Source: Sphingobium sp.
GTDB lineage: Bacteria > Pseudomonadota > Alphaproteobacteria > Sphingomonadales > Sphingomonadaceae
Direction of reading: 5' to 3'
Assembly (NCBI GenBank): GCA_013911745.1
Contig: JACESO010000005.1
Span: 1 to 54,014, forward strand
Length of the DNA: 54,014 nt
The position numbers and the translations under genes were made by a program. Positions 34,438-41,581 of the stretch are shown here, one piece after another. The notes under the pieces are model-generated. The model was not told where the DNA came from. It searched no databases and saw nothing but the letters and a program-made list of their open reading frames with translations. Numbering within the stretch: position 1 is the stretch's first letter; each line of letters opens with the position of its first letter.

Positions 34438-35490
34438 ATGGCTTATCTGAAAAACGCCTGGTATGTCGCCGCCTGGGACCATGAAGTGCCCGAAGGCGGC
34501 CTGCTGTCCCGCCGCCTGCTGGGCGACCCGATCCTGTTTTTCCGCGATGAAGCGGGCGTTGTGAAGGCGCTCTATGGCGTGTGCCCGCACCGCTACGCAC
34601 CGCTCGCGCGCGGCAAGCTGGTCGGCGACATGGTCCAGTGCGGCTATCATGGCCTGGGCTTTGGCGCCGACGGCGCGTGCGTTCATAATCCGTTCGGCGC
34701 ACCGCCCAAAACTATGAGCCTGCGCCCCTATCCGGTCGTTGAACTGCACAGCGCGATCTGGATCTGGATGGGCGAAGCGGACCGCGCCGACCCAGCGCTC
34801 ATCCCCGATTTCGGCTTCAATGATCCTGAGACGGCCTGGGTCGGCAAAGGCTATCTGAACGTCAAGGCGGGCTACGAGCTGGAGATCGAGAATATCCTGG
34901 ACCTCAGCCATGTCCAGTTTCTGCATCCCACCACGCTCGGCAGCGACAAGGTGTCCGAGGGCATCTACACCTGGAAGCAGGAAGGGGACGAAGTCTGGTC
35001 GAACCGCGACATCCATGGCGAAATGATGACGCCCGAACTGGCGGAAGCCATGGGGATCGACCCTGACGCCCTGGCCGACCGCTGGATCAACGTCCGCTGG
35101 AACGCGCCGGCCAATTTGGCGATTTTCGCCGGTGCGGTGACGAGCGGCCGTCCCAAGGCGGAAGGCCGGGAAGCGCCGACGGCGCATCTGTTCACCCCGG
35201 AAACGGCAACCAGTTCGCACTACTGGTATTCAATCGCCTTTCCCAAGGCCATGGGTCCGATCGGCGACCAGATGGCACAGGAGCAGGTCCGCTTCCTGAG
35301 CGTCCCGTTCGAACTGGAAGACCTGCCCATGCTCGAAGATCAGCAGGCCAATATCGGCGAACGCGATCTTCGAAAGATGAAGCTGGGTTGGCTCCCCGGT
35401 GATGCGGCCGGCGCAAAGGCGCGCAATCTGCTCTACGCGCGTATAGATGCTGAAGTCGCAGCAAGAGAACGGGCGACAGAAATCGCATGA
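34438..35490 (+). CDS. Rieske non-haem iron oxygenase, vanillate O-demethylase VanA-like
   Basis: This 350-residue protein has the Rieske motif CPHRYAPLARGKLVGDMVQCGYHG (Cys49, His51, Cys68, His71) and the mononuclear iron site DLSHVQFLH (Asp155, His158, His163). The N-terminal AYLKNAWYVAAWDHEV and length match VanA-type demethylases and related oxygenases, which need a separate reductase. No ferredoxin or reductase gene is adjacent. The ribosome site GAGGAG lies before ATG 34438. The likely reaction is O-demethylation or hydroxylation of an aromatic substrate. Confidence 0.88.
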   Translation: MAYLKNAWYVAAWDHEVPEGGLLSRRLLGDPILFFRDEAGVVKALYGVCPHRYAPLARGKLVGDMVQCGYHGLGFGADGACVHNPFGAPPKTMSLRPYPVVELHSAIWIWMGEADRADPALIPDFGFNDPETAWVGKGYLNVKAGYELEIENILDLSHVQFLHPTTLGSDKVSEGIYTWKQEGDEVWSNRDIHGEMMTPELAEAMGIDPDALADRWINVRWNAPANLAIFAGAVTSGRPKAEGREAPTAHLFTPETATSSHYWYSIAFPKAMGPIGDQMAQEQVRFLSVPFELEDLPMLEDQQANIGERDLRKMKLGWLPGDAAGAKARNLLYARIDAEVAARERATEIA

Positions 35491-35601
35491 TGCGGCTCGC
35501 TCACATCGTTGCTGGTAGCAATTCTGATGGAGAACGGGCTTCTCCCTTCTCTTCGTCACAAGGCGGACCCTCGGCCTGCGCTGACGTCCGCTATCGCCCC
35601 C

Positions 35602-35793
35602 CTAAACGATTAAGCCGCCGTTCCGCTCACGGCCAGTCTTTGCGTTTCGAACGGTGATCTGCGCAACCAAGTGAACGTCCGGTGTCGCGTAAACCAGCCA
35701 TTGGCAGTTCTGATCACGAACGACAGCAATGTCCCATCCGTTGCCATGAGACGGTCCGAACTTAACGCCGGTTGCGCTCCAACAGCCGCTCAA
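35602..35793 (-). CDS. Possible small protein overlapping the excisionase-like gene
   Basis: A 63-residue frame from TTG 35793 reads SGCWSATGVKFGPSHGNGWDIAVVRDQNCQWLVYATPDVHLVAQITVRNAKTGRERN and ends at 35602. The composition looks protein-like and it overlaps the end of the HTH gene by 32 bp on the same strand. No ATG or clear ribosome site was found. It may be a remnant or a small coupled protein. Confidence 0.35.
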   Translation of the reverse strand: MSGCWSATGVKFGPSHGNGWDIAVVRDQNCQWLVYATPDVHLVAQITVRNAKTGRERNGGLIV

Positions 35794-36022
35794 GACTCGC
35801 GACAGGAATGAGCGTTGACGAACCGATCTTGACGATGTCGATCGCGCCTTCCTGGATAAGTTCATAGAGCTTGGATCGCCCGATGCCGGTCATCTTGACC
35901 GCTGCCGAGATGCGGACGCTGAGCGGCCTGATCTCCGCTGCGATTGAATCCGATGAGGTATCAAAATCAGGGCGAGGCGTTTCCTTGGGTTCGGGCGTCC
36001 TGTTCCGCGTCAGCCGGTGCAT
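35762..36022 (-). CDS. Excisionase/MerR-type helix-turn-helix protein
   Basis: This 86-residue protein ends with a helix_turn_helix_17-type domain: RISAAVKMTGIGRSKLYELIQEGAIDIVKIGSSTLIPVASLERLLE. The N-terminal 35 residues are polar and disordered-looking. It lies downstream of a ribbon-helix-helix gene and relaxase on the same strand. Such proteins act as recombination directionality factors or plasmid/mobilisation regulators. No integrase is in the window. Confidence 0.75.
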   Translation of the reverse strand: MHRLTRNRTPEPKETPRPDFDTSSDSIAAEIRPLSVRISAAVKMTGIGRSKLYELIQEGAIDIVKIGSSTLIPVASLERLLERNRR

Positions 36023-36056
36023 GACCTTGCTCCTTCCTCAATTCATGGATGAATGA

Positions 36057-36473
36057 TCATTTGCTCTGCTTCTCCGACAGTGCGCCTGGGGTGTCAGGAA
36101 GGTGGGTCCGCGCCAACCGCCGCTCGACCAGTTCCATGAACCGCTGGAAACGGGCTAACCCCAGCCGCTGCGTATCGGGATCGAACGGCGGCTGATGCGC
36201 CACCAGCGTTAGTTGATGCTGGACGAACACCCCGAGCATTTCGGTCAGCACATCGATCTTTCGCTCCAGCCTTTCGTCGGTCCGGCTGAGCCGATCAAGA
36301 CGCGGCCCGAACCGCTGATCCAGTTCATTGCCGGCCTTGCGCTCGAGCCAGGCGTTGAGCGCATCGGTCAGGATCGCGGTCTTCGACGTGCCGGGGCTGG
36401 CGGTCAGCGCGTCCAGTTTTTCTGACAGCGCGTCCGGCAGATAGAATTGATGGCGGGTCTTGAACGTCTTCAT
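36057..36473 (-). CDS. Ribbon-helix-helix (CopG-like) protein linked to the relaxase
   Basis: This 138-residue protein, read from ATG 36473, starts with MKTFKTRHQFYLPDALSEKLDALTASPGTSKTAILTDALNAWLERKAG, a ribbon-helix-helix pattern. A helical middle follows (RLDRLSRTDERLERKIDVLTEMLGVFVQHQLTLVAHQPPF). Proteins of this layout occur with VirD2-type relaxases and probably bind oriT or regulate mobilisation. It lies 103 bp after the relaxase stop on the same strand. Confidence 0.75.
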   Translation of the reverse strand: MKTFKTRHQFYLPDALSEKLDALTASPGTSKTAILTDALNAWLERKAGNELDQRFGPRLDRLSRTDERLERKIDVLTEMLGVFVQHQLTLVAHQPPFDPDTQRLGLARFQRFMELVERRLARTHLPDTPGALSEKQSK

Positions 36474-36576
36474 GGTGGCTGATGTCCTTCGCCGTCCATG
36501 ATGGCCGCGAAGGCAGCGAAGCCGAATAACGCTTTCACCCCCATCCGCACATTTGGAGCACAGGTCCGCCGGCACG

Positions 36577-38517
36577 CTACAGGCTGATACCCCGCGAACG
36601 GCCGCCGATGGTCCAGTTGATGCCATCCTCGCGCATGATGCCCGACACCTGCTTGCCGACCGCTCGCTCCAGCACAGGCCGCCAAGGCACAAGGCTGAAC
36701 TCCCGGCTCTTCTCGATCAGCGCATAGCGCCGGTCACCCACCTCAACCGCCTTGCGGTAAATGCCTTCCGCCCGCTCGCCGGGGCGCAGGACATGATGTC
36801 GCAGGCCAGTCTCGCTCTCGGTCTGGGCGACGGCGCGATCATAATCCCGCTGTCGCAGCTGCATCAGCATGTTCGCGCGAAAGCGCAGGACGCCATCCTG
36901 CTCCTGCACCAGTTGCTGGTCGATCAGCCATTGCCGCCGTTGCACCATGGCCGCGCGAACATCGCCGCCAAATCCCCCGCCGGTCGCTTGCCTGTTGGCG
37001 GACGTCAGCTCCCGATCCAGCCAGGTCTCGCCATCATGGGTAGGCAGCTGTTCCAACGGCCGGGAGGAGAGCGTCTCGATCTCGACCGGAAGCCGGCCAT
37101 TGCGATAGCGCTCATAGGCGTGAGCAGTTTGAAGATGATTGGCGCCGATTTGCCATGTTCCATCATGCTCGCGATCCAGTTGCCCTATGGCCCGGCGCAT
37201 GGCCTCAAGCCGCCGGGCATGGGGCTGCACCCTGTCCTGGCTGGCAAGCGGATCATGGCGCAGATGGATATCGATGCTGTAGCGCCCGTGATGGGCGGCA
37301 GCGATACCGGCTACGACATGGTCGACCTGACGGATAGCAATCGGGCGCGCCGAGATGCGGACGATCGATCCGGCCGCATAGCGCCCATCATCCTCCCCGA
37401 TATCGGCATAGTGGCTACGACCGTCGATACCGTCGATGACCATGTAGCGCCGGTCGCGATGCTCGTCGGAAAGACCAACGGCGACGACGCGCCCAACGAT
37501 CGGTTCTGCCTCGCCCTCCTGGGGCGAGAAGAGGGCATGATGCTGGGGCGGCCGGTGGATGCCCGCCTCGCGCATTTCCCGGTTCAGGGTGCGAATGATA
37601 TCGCCCCGCTCACCCAGCCGCCGCAAGGTCGGCTCCAGCTCGGGATCGAGCGTCCAGCGCTCGTCGCGCGCCGGTGTGGCCAAGCCCAGCCGTTCGAGTG
37701 TCCGGAGCCGCCCGATCCGCTGACTATGCTCCTGCGCATTCAGGCCGCTCAGCGTCAGCTCTCGATCCGTCCCGACGTCGCGCAGCAAGCGTCGGTCGAT
37801 GCCGGTGAGGCGCTCCTGGCTGATCTCGCGATCCTGCGCCGCCATGATCTCGCGATCAGTGCGGGGGCCAAGATCGAGATTCACCAGTTCGGCCGCACGA
37901 GCGCGCAAGCCTTGCGTCAGATATTCGCGAGCGATGACGATATCCTTGCCCCGGACATCGGCGCCACGCAGCATGATGTGGCTATGGGGATGGCCGGTGT
38001 TGAAATGGTCGACCGCCACCCAGTCAAGCTTCGTGCCCAGATCCTGTTCGACCTGGGTCATCAGACGCCGGACCAGCGGTTTCAAATCCTCATATTCCGC
38101 AGCATCCTTCGGCGCGACGATGAAGCGGAACTGGTGGCGGTCGCCTGCACCGCGTTCGAGAAAGGCCTTGCCGTCCACGCGATCGGCGTCAGGACCATAG
38201 AGGGTGCCGCGCTCGCCATCGCGGGTTGTACCGTCGCGCTGGAGATAGCGAAGATGGGCAGCGGCAGCCATGCCCTTGCCCAGCTTCACGATCCGCGCCT
38301 TCACCACCACGCGACGGGATCGGAGGCCGGCATGGTGATCGGCCGATCGTAGCACCCGACCAACGCCCGCGCCGCGACCGATTGCGGCGCCGGTAAAGCG
38401 GCGCCCGCGCGCCGTCGCCCGGCCGCCTACGCGCCGGGCGCGGGCGAGGGTCTGACCGACGCTACGATCACGCGCGCCGATCTTCCCCAACCAGAGTTCG
38501 AAGTCGTCACCATTGCT
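36577..38517 (-). CDS. Relaxase/mobilisation nuclease, VirD2-like with DUF3363
   Basis: Read from ATG 38517 after AAGGA the protein has 646 residues (starts up to 38580 are possible). It has a catalytic Tyr candidate (Tyr92, RYLQRDG) and the three-His metal motif in DHFNTGHPHSHIMLRG (His177, His179, His181). A long C-terminal DUF3363-type region follows (ending GKQVSGIMREDGINWTIGGRSRGISL). It nicks plasmid DNA at oriT and pilots the strand in conjugation. No type IV secretion or coupling-protein genes are in the window, so mobilisation would rely on others. Confidence 0.85.
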   Translation of the reverse strand, partial: SNGDDFELWLGKIGARDRSVGQTLARARRVGGRATARGRRFTGAAIGRGAGVGRVLRSADHHAGLRSRRVVVKARIVKLGKGMAAAAHLRYLQRDGTTRDGERGTLYGPDADRVDGKAFLERGAGDRHQFRFIVAPKDAAEYEDLKPLVRRLMTQVEQDLGTKLDWVAVDHFNTGHPHSHIMLRGADVRGKDIVIAREYLTQGLRARAAELVNLDLGPRTDREIMAAQDREISQERLTGIDRRLLRDVGTDRELTLSGLNAQEHSQRIGRLRTLERLGLATPARDERWTLDPELEPTLRRLGERGDIIRTLNREMREAGIHRPPQHHALFSPQEGEAEPIVGRVVAVGLSDEHRDRRYMVIDGIDGRSHYADIGEDDGRYAAGSIVRISARPIAIRQVDHVVAGIAAAHHGRYSIDIHLRHDPLASQDRVQPHARRLEAMRRAIGQLDREHDGTWQIGANHLQTAHAYERYRNGRLPVEIETLSSRPLEQLPTHDGETWLDRELTSANRQATGGGFGGDVRAAMVQRRQWLIDQQLVQEQDGVLRFRANMLMQLRQRDYDRAVAQTESETGLRHHVLRPGERAEGIYRKAVEVGDRRYALIEKSREFSLVPWRPVLERAVGKQVSGIMREDGINWTIGGRSRGISL

Positions 38518-38625
38518 CATGAGCATCATCCTTGCCGGGTCCACTGGCCAAGGATGGTGCCGGTCCAAATGGTGCTTCAAGGGCCTCCATCGCGGTTCCA
38601 GCGATAGCGGTCCTTTCCCAGGATC

Positions 38626-38698
38626 ATGGAGGCATGGCTATGCGGATGCCTCCATCCCGAACCCTGTGCAGACGCCAATCCCGGCCTCCTTTGGAGGC
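38626..38698. other. Candidate origin of transfer: inverted repeats upstream of the relaxase
   Basis: ATGGAGGCAT (38626-38635) and its exact complement at 38646-38655 form a hairpin with a 10-base loop. A second palindrome GCCTCC-TTT-GGAGGC lies at 38684-38698. Both share the core GGAGGC. They sit 110-180 bp before the relaxase start, where oriT is often found. No nic consensus was recognised. Confidence 0.4.
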
Positions 38699-38715
38699 AG
38701 GGCTTTAATCTTGCC

Positions 38716-39037
38716 CTCTTAATTGGGCCAGAATCTTCGCCTGTAGCCACGTCATTTCTCCTTTCACTTCGCGATATCGGGCAGGGCGATAAGGCGGTCG
38801 CGCAGCTATCGAGATCTGGTGCGCCGTGCACTCTTCCGCATTCAGCGAAGGCATTGAGGGCCGCATATAAGCGGGCTGGAAGCCTTCGCGATGCATGTCG
38901 ACATCGGATTGCCGGGGCAACATCACAGGCACTCATGCGTGGTTCGACGAAGGCCGACCACAGGCAAGATATCGTGCTTCCCGGTTCCAAGTCTGCACCA
39001 GTTCTCATCCGCCAGGGCGGACCTCCTTATCGGTTTG
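38716..39037. repeat. 322-bp direct repeat, copy A
   Basis: It is identical to 39538-39859 except for one base (A near 38936 against G in copy B). It lies 18 bp beyond the stop of an IS110-type transposase fragment, as the non-coding end of such an element would. It contains short inverted sequences such as GTCCGCCCTGGCGGA. It could carry the element's guide (bridge/seek) RNA. Confidence 0.75.
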
Positions 39038-39055
39038 CGAGCGACAAAAAGCGGA

Positions 39056-39537
39056 TCACAGGACCGCGCTTATCGCTCGGGGTTCATGATGTGTAAGCTT
39101 GCGGACAAGGTCGGCAGGCATGCTTTCCGGCGCCCCTTCGTAGCAGGTGCCGTCCTTCCACATGGCGTGCATGATGACCGCCAGCTTGCGCGCAACAGCG
39201 ACGCAGGCCTTGGGATGGGACTTCGCTTTGGAAAGCTTCTGTCCCCATTCCTTGAGGCGATCAGGGCGCTTGTAGCGGGTCAGCAGCACTGTCGCGGCTT
39301 CATACAGTGTTTTGCGCACATCGGCATCGCCCGCCTTGCTAATCCTGCCCTTCACGTCGATCGATGTGCCGGACTGCCAGCGTTTTCCGGTCAGCCCGAA
39401 GTAGGCGGCAACATCGCGCGATCGACGAAAACGGTGCGGATCATCGATAGCGGTTGCGAAGGTCAGCGCCGTCACCGGGCCGACCCCTGGTATCTCAAGG
39501 AACCGGCGGCAAAGCTCGTCGCGCGCCACCACCTGCA
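39056..39537 (-). pseudogene. IS110-family transposase, C-terminal half
   Basis: The fragment encodes VQVVARDELCRRFLEIPGVGPVTALTFATAIDDPHRF, AAYFGLTGKRWQSGTSIDVKGRISKAGDADVRKTLYEAA and ARKLAVIMHAMWKDGTCYEG. This is the C-terminal (transposase_20) domain of IS110/IS1111 transposases with its catalytic Ser expected in WQSGTS. The open frame extends to 39820 only because it runs into repeat copy B. The N-terminal DEDD domain is missing here; a matching N-terminal half lies at 40907-41267 on the same strand. Confidence 0.85.
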
Positions 39538-39859
39538 CTCTTAATTGGGCCAGAATCTTCGCCTGTAGCCACGTCATTTCTCCTTTCACTTCGCGATATC
39601 GGGCAGGGCGATAAGGCGGTCGCGCAGCTATCGAGATCTGGTGCGCCGTGCACTCTTCCGCATTCAGCGAAGGCATTGAGGGCCGCATATAAGCGGGCTG
39701 GAAGCCTTCGCGATGCATGTCGACATCGGATTGCCGGGGCAACATCACAGGCACTCGTGCGTGGTTCGACGAAGGCCGACCACAGGCAAGATATCGTGCT
39801 TCCCGGTTCCAAGTCTGCACCAGTTCTCATCCGCCAGGGCGGACCTCCTTATCGGTTTG
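39538..39859. repeat. 322-bp direct repeat, copy B
   Basis: This is the second copy of the segment at 38716-39037, offset by 822 bp with one mismatch. It abuts the truncated 5' end of the transposase C-terminal fragment and precedes the toxin-antitoxin genes. The arrangement suggests duplication of an element end by recombination or tandem insertion. Confidence 0.8.
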
Positions 39860-40028
39860 TCCTCATGAGATCCGCTAGGATCGCGCGTCAGCGATCATCA
39901 CCCACCAGGGACGAGACAGGTCAAGCCTGGCTCGGTGGAGCTTAGCGGAATAGAGCGCGGCCCGGAGAGGACGCCGTATGATCTATACTTCAGACCTCTG
40001 AATGCATAACAACGGAACGAAACCGTTT

Positions 40029-40066
40029 GCAGTTATTGCAGTTATTTAACTTATTGCGGCTATACA
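40029..40066 (+). promoter_or_regulatory. Candidate promoter/operator of the toxin-antitoxin pair
   Basis: GCAGTTATT is repeated head to tail at 40029-40037 and 40038-40046. TTGCAG (40036) and TATACA (40061) could serve as -35 and -10 with a long 19-bp spacer. The stretch is AT-rich compared with its surroundings and lies 50 bp before the antitoxin start. Tandem repeats there fit autoregulation by the antitoxin. Confidence 0.4.
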
Positions 40067-40115
40067 ACGAAATCCTATCTGCTTATCCTCCACCCCGACC
40101 CCATTGGAGACCCAT

Positions 40116-40565
40116 ATGAGCGAGCAAGCGCTTTTCGAGCGGCCGCCTACCGAAAAAGAGGTCCGTGCGGCTTCCGAAGCCGCACGTCTTCTGGCCAAGG
40201 CCCTGAGCCCGGCTGGCCTGCCGATCAGCGTCGAAAAAAATGGCGATCAGTTCCAGCTCGAGCTCCCTGCTCCGCTGGGGCAGCTCATACTCGACGTCCT
40301 GACGCATGTCGGACGCGGTGAGATGATCACTCTCGTTGCCTATGGCGCGGAGCTGACCACCAAGGAGGCTGCCGATCTTCTGAACGTATCGCGCCCCTTC
40401 CTGATAAAGCTGCTCGACGAAGGCGTGATCGGCCACCACAAAGTCGGCTCTCACCGTAGGATATGCGCCAGCGAACTACTAGCCTACAAAGCCAGGAGAA
40501 ATCAGGACCGCTGCGCCGCGCTGACGGAGCTACAGTGCCTTGGCCAGGAGTTTGACGCCGATTGA
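40116..40565 (+). CDS. Antitoxin with excisionase-type DNA-binding domain
   Basis: This 149-residue protein, read from ATG 40116 after GGAG, ends in a helix-turn-helix: AELTTKEAADLLNVSRPFLIKLLDEGVIGHHKVGSHRRICASELLAYK. The first 80 residues (EKEVRAASEAARLLAKAL, ISVEKNGDQFQLELPAPLGQLILDVL) match the antitoxin layout found upstream of PIN-domain toxins. The following frame encodes a broken PIN toxin and starts at the antitoxin stop. It probably represses its own promoter. Confidence 0.78.
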   Translation: MSEQALFERPPTEKEVRAASEAARLLAKALSPAGLPISVEKNGDQFQLELPAPLGQLILDVLTHVGRGEMITLVAYGAELTTKEAADLLNVSRPFLIKLLDEGVIGHHKVGSHRRICASELLAYKARRNQDRCAALTELQCLGQEFDAD

Positions 40566-40900
40566 GTGATATATTGGATCGCTTTGTCGTCATACTCGAC
40601 GCCGATGTCCCCTATCCATTTGAGGGCAAGGGATATCCTGCTTCGCTTTGTCGAAGCGGGGCTGTTCCGCGCCCGCTGGTCGTCGACAATCATGGACGAG
40701 TGGACGCGCAACCTGTTTGCCAAGAGGCCGGACATGGGGCCCAGCATCCGATCACAGATCGCCGCGAGGGAACGCGCTTTCCCAAAGAGCTGTGTTCGCG
40801 GCGCGGAAAGCCTCATTCCGCGCACGAGCTTCCGGACGCCAATGATCGCCATGTGCTGGCGACAGCCATCCGCCCGGGCGCCGAACACGGGCACGGCGCT
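40562..40900 (+). pseudogene. PIN-domain toxin, frameshifted
   Basis: The start region reads SDILDRFVVILDADVPYPF with the first acidic residue of a PIN domain (LDAD). The homology then continues one frame on (RARDILLRFVEAGLFRARWSSTIMDEWTRNLFAKRPDMG and ERAFPKSCVRGAESLIP) and returns to the first frame at ELPDANDRHVLATAIRPGAEH. Two compensating shifts lie near 40620 and 40810-40830. The C-terminus is lost where an IS110 remnant begins. The toxin is therefore probably inactive while the antitoxin is intact. Confidence 0.75.
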
Positions 40901-40906
40901 GGTATC

Positions 40907-41267
40907 TTGCGATGCCACCGATTTTGCATGAACCGGCCGGTACCAGCCCATCCTCAGCAATTGAGCGATCCAGCGAGCATCTTTCCGGTCAGTTTTCACC
41001 GTCATCGCCGAAAGCGCCGCCTTCACGTGTCGCGCCTCCAGCAAAACAGTGTCGCGGCCAGCGGCAACAAGACCTGGATGCCACCATTGTGATAACGGTC
41101 CCGCCTCGAGCCCAATCCGGCACATTGGCAATCCCAGTTCGTCGAAATACCTCGCTACCCCCTCTAGCTCGCTCGCGACTTTGACCTCCCGGACGACCTT
41201 ACCCTTCGCGTCCACGACACACGCTGCTCTCTTTCAGAGAGACATAGATTCCGGCATAATGCTCCAC
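40907..41267 (-). pseudogene. IS110-family transposase, N-terminal half
   Basis: From GTG 41267 the sequence reads EHYAGIYVSLKESSVC, then after a one-base deletion near 41218 VDAKGKVVREVKVASE, GLEAGPLSQWWHPGLVAAG, LLEARHVKAALSAMTVKTDRKDARWIAQLLRMGWYRPVHAKSVASQ. This is the DEDD RuvC-like domain of IS110 transposases. Homology ends abruptly at 40907 and is joined to the toxin gene. The first Asp of the DEDD set (GIDVS in the family) is Tyr here (GIYVS), so it would be inactive even without the frameshift. Confidence 0.8.
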
Positions 41268-41581
41268 GGCTGTTCATTTCTTGATGCTTGGGGCCGATCT
41301 CTCGGACCCCGATCCGAACACCATCTTTAAGAGGGACAGCCATTAACCTGGCTACTCTTGAGACGCCGGCCCATCACGGCATCTACGGAAGCGGCGGTGA
41401 TCGATCGAACGGAAACGTCTTCGGTGCCCAACTATCCACTCCGAAACCGGAATCCTTGATGCGCGCGAAGACGTAAGCTGCTTTCCTATCACTGCAGAAA
41501 TGAGCAGCGGGCATTCGGGTGCTCAGTTTGCCTGACATCTCACCGTCTGGCGGGTGCAGAAGGATGGACGAGGAATCACGT
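41268..41581. other. Region between IS110 remnant and adhesin gene
   Basis: About 310 bp with no supported gene. It probably holds the left end of the IS110-type element and the adhesin promoter. A GC-rich near-palindrome GGGGCCGATCTCTCGGACCCC lies near 41289-41309. Nothing else was recognised. Confidence 0.4.

Noticed and set aside
36553-38352. 599-residue plus-strand frame over the relaxase
   Set aside because: Antisense to the relaxase, low-quality composition, no recognisable domain.
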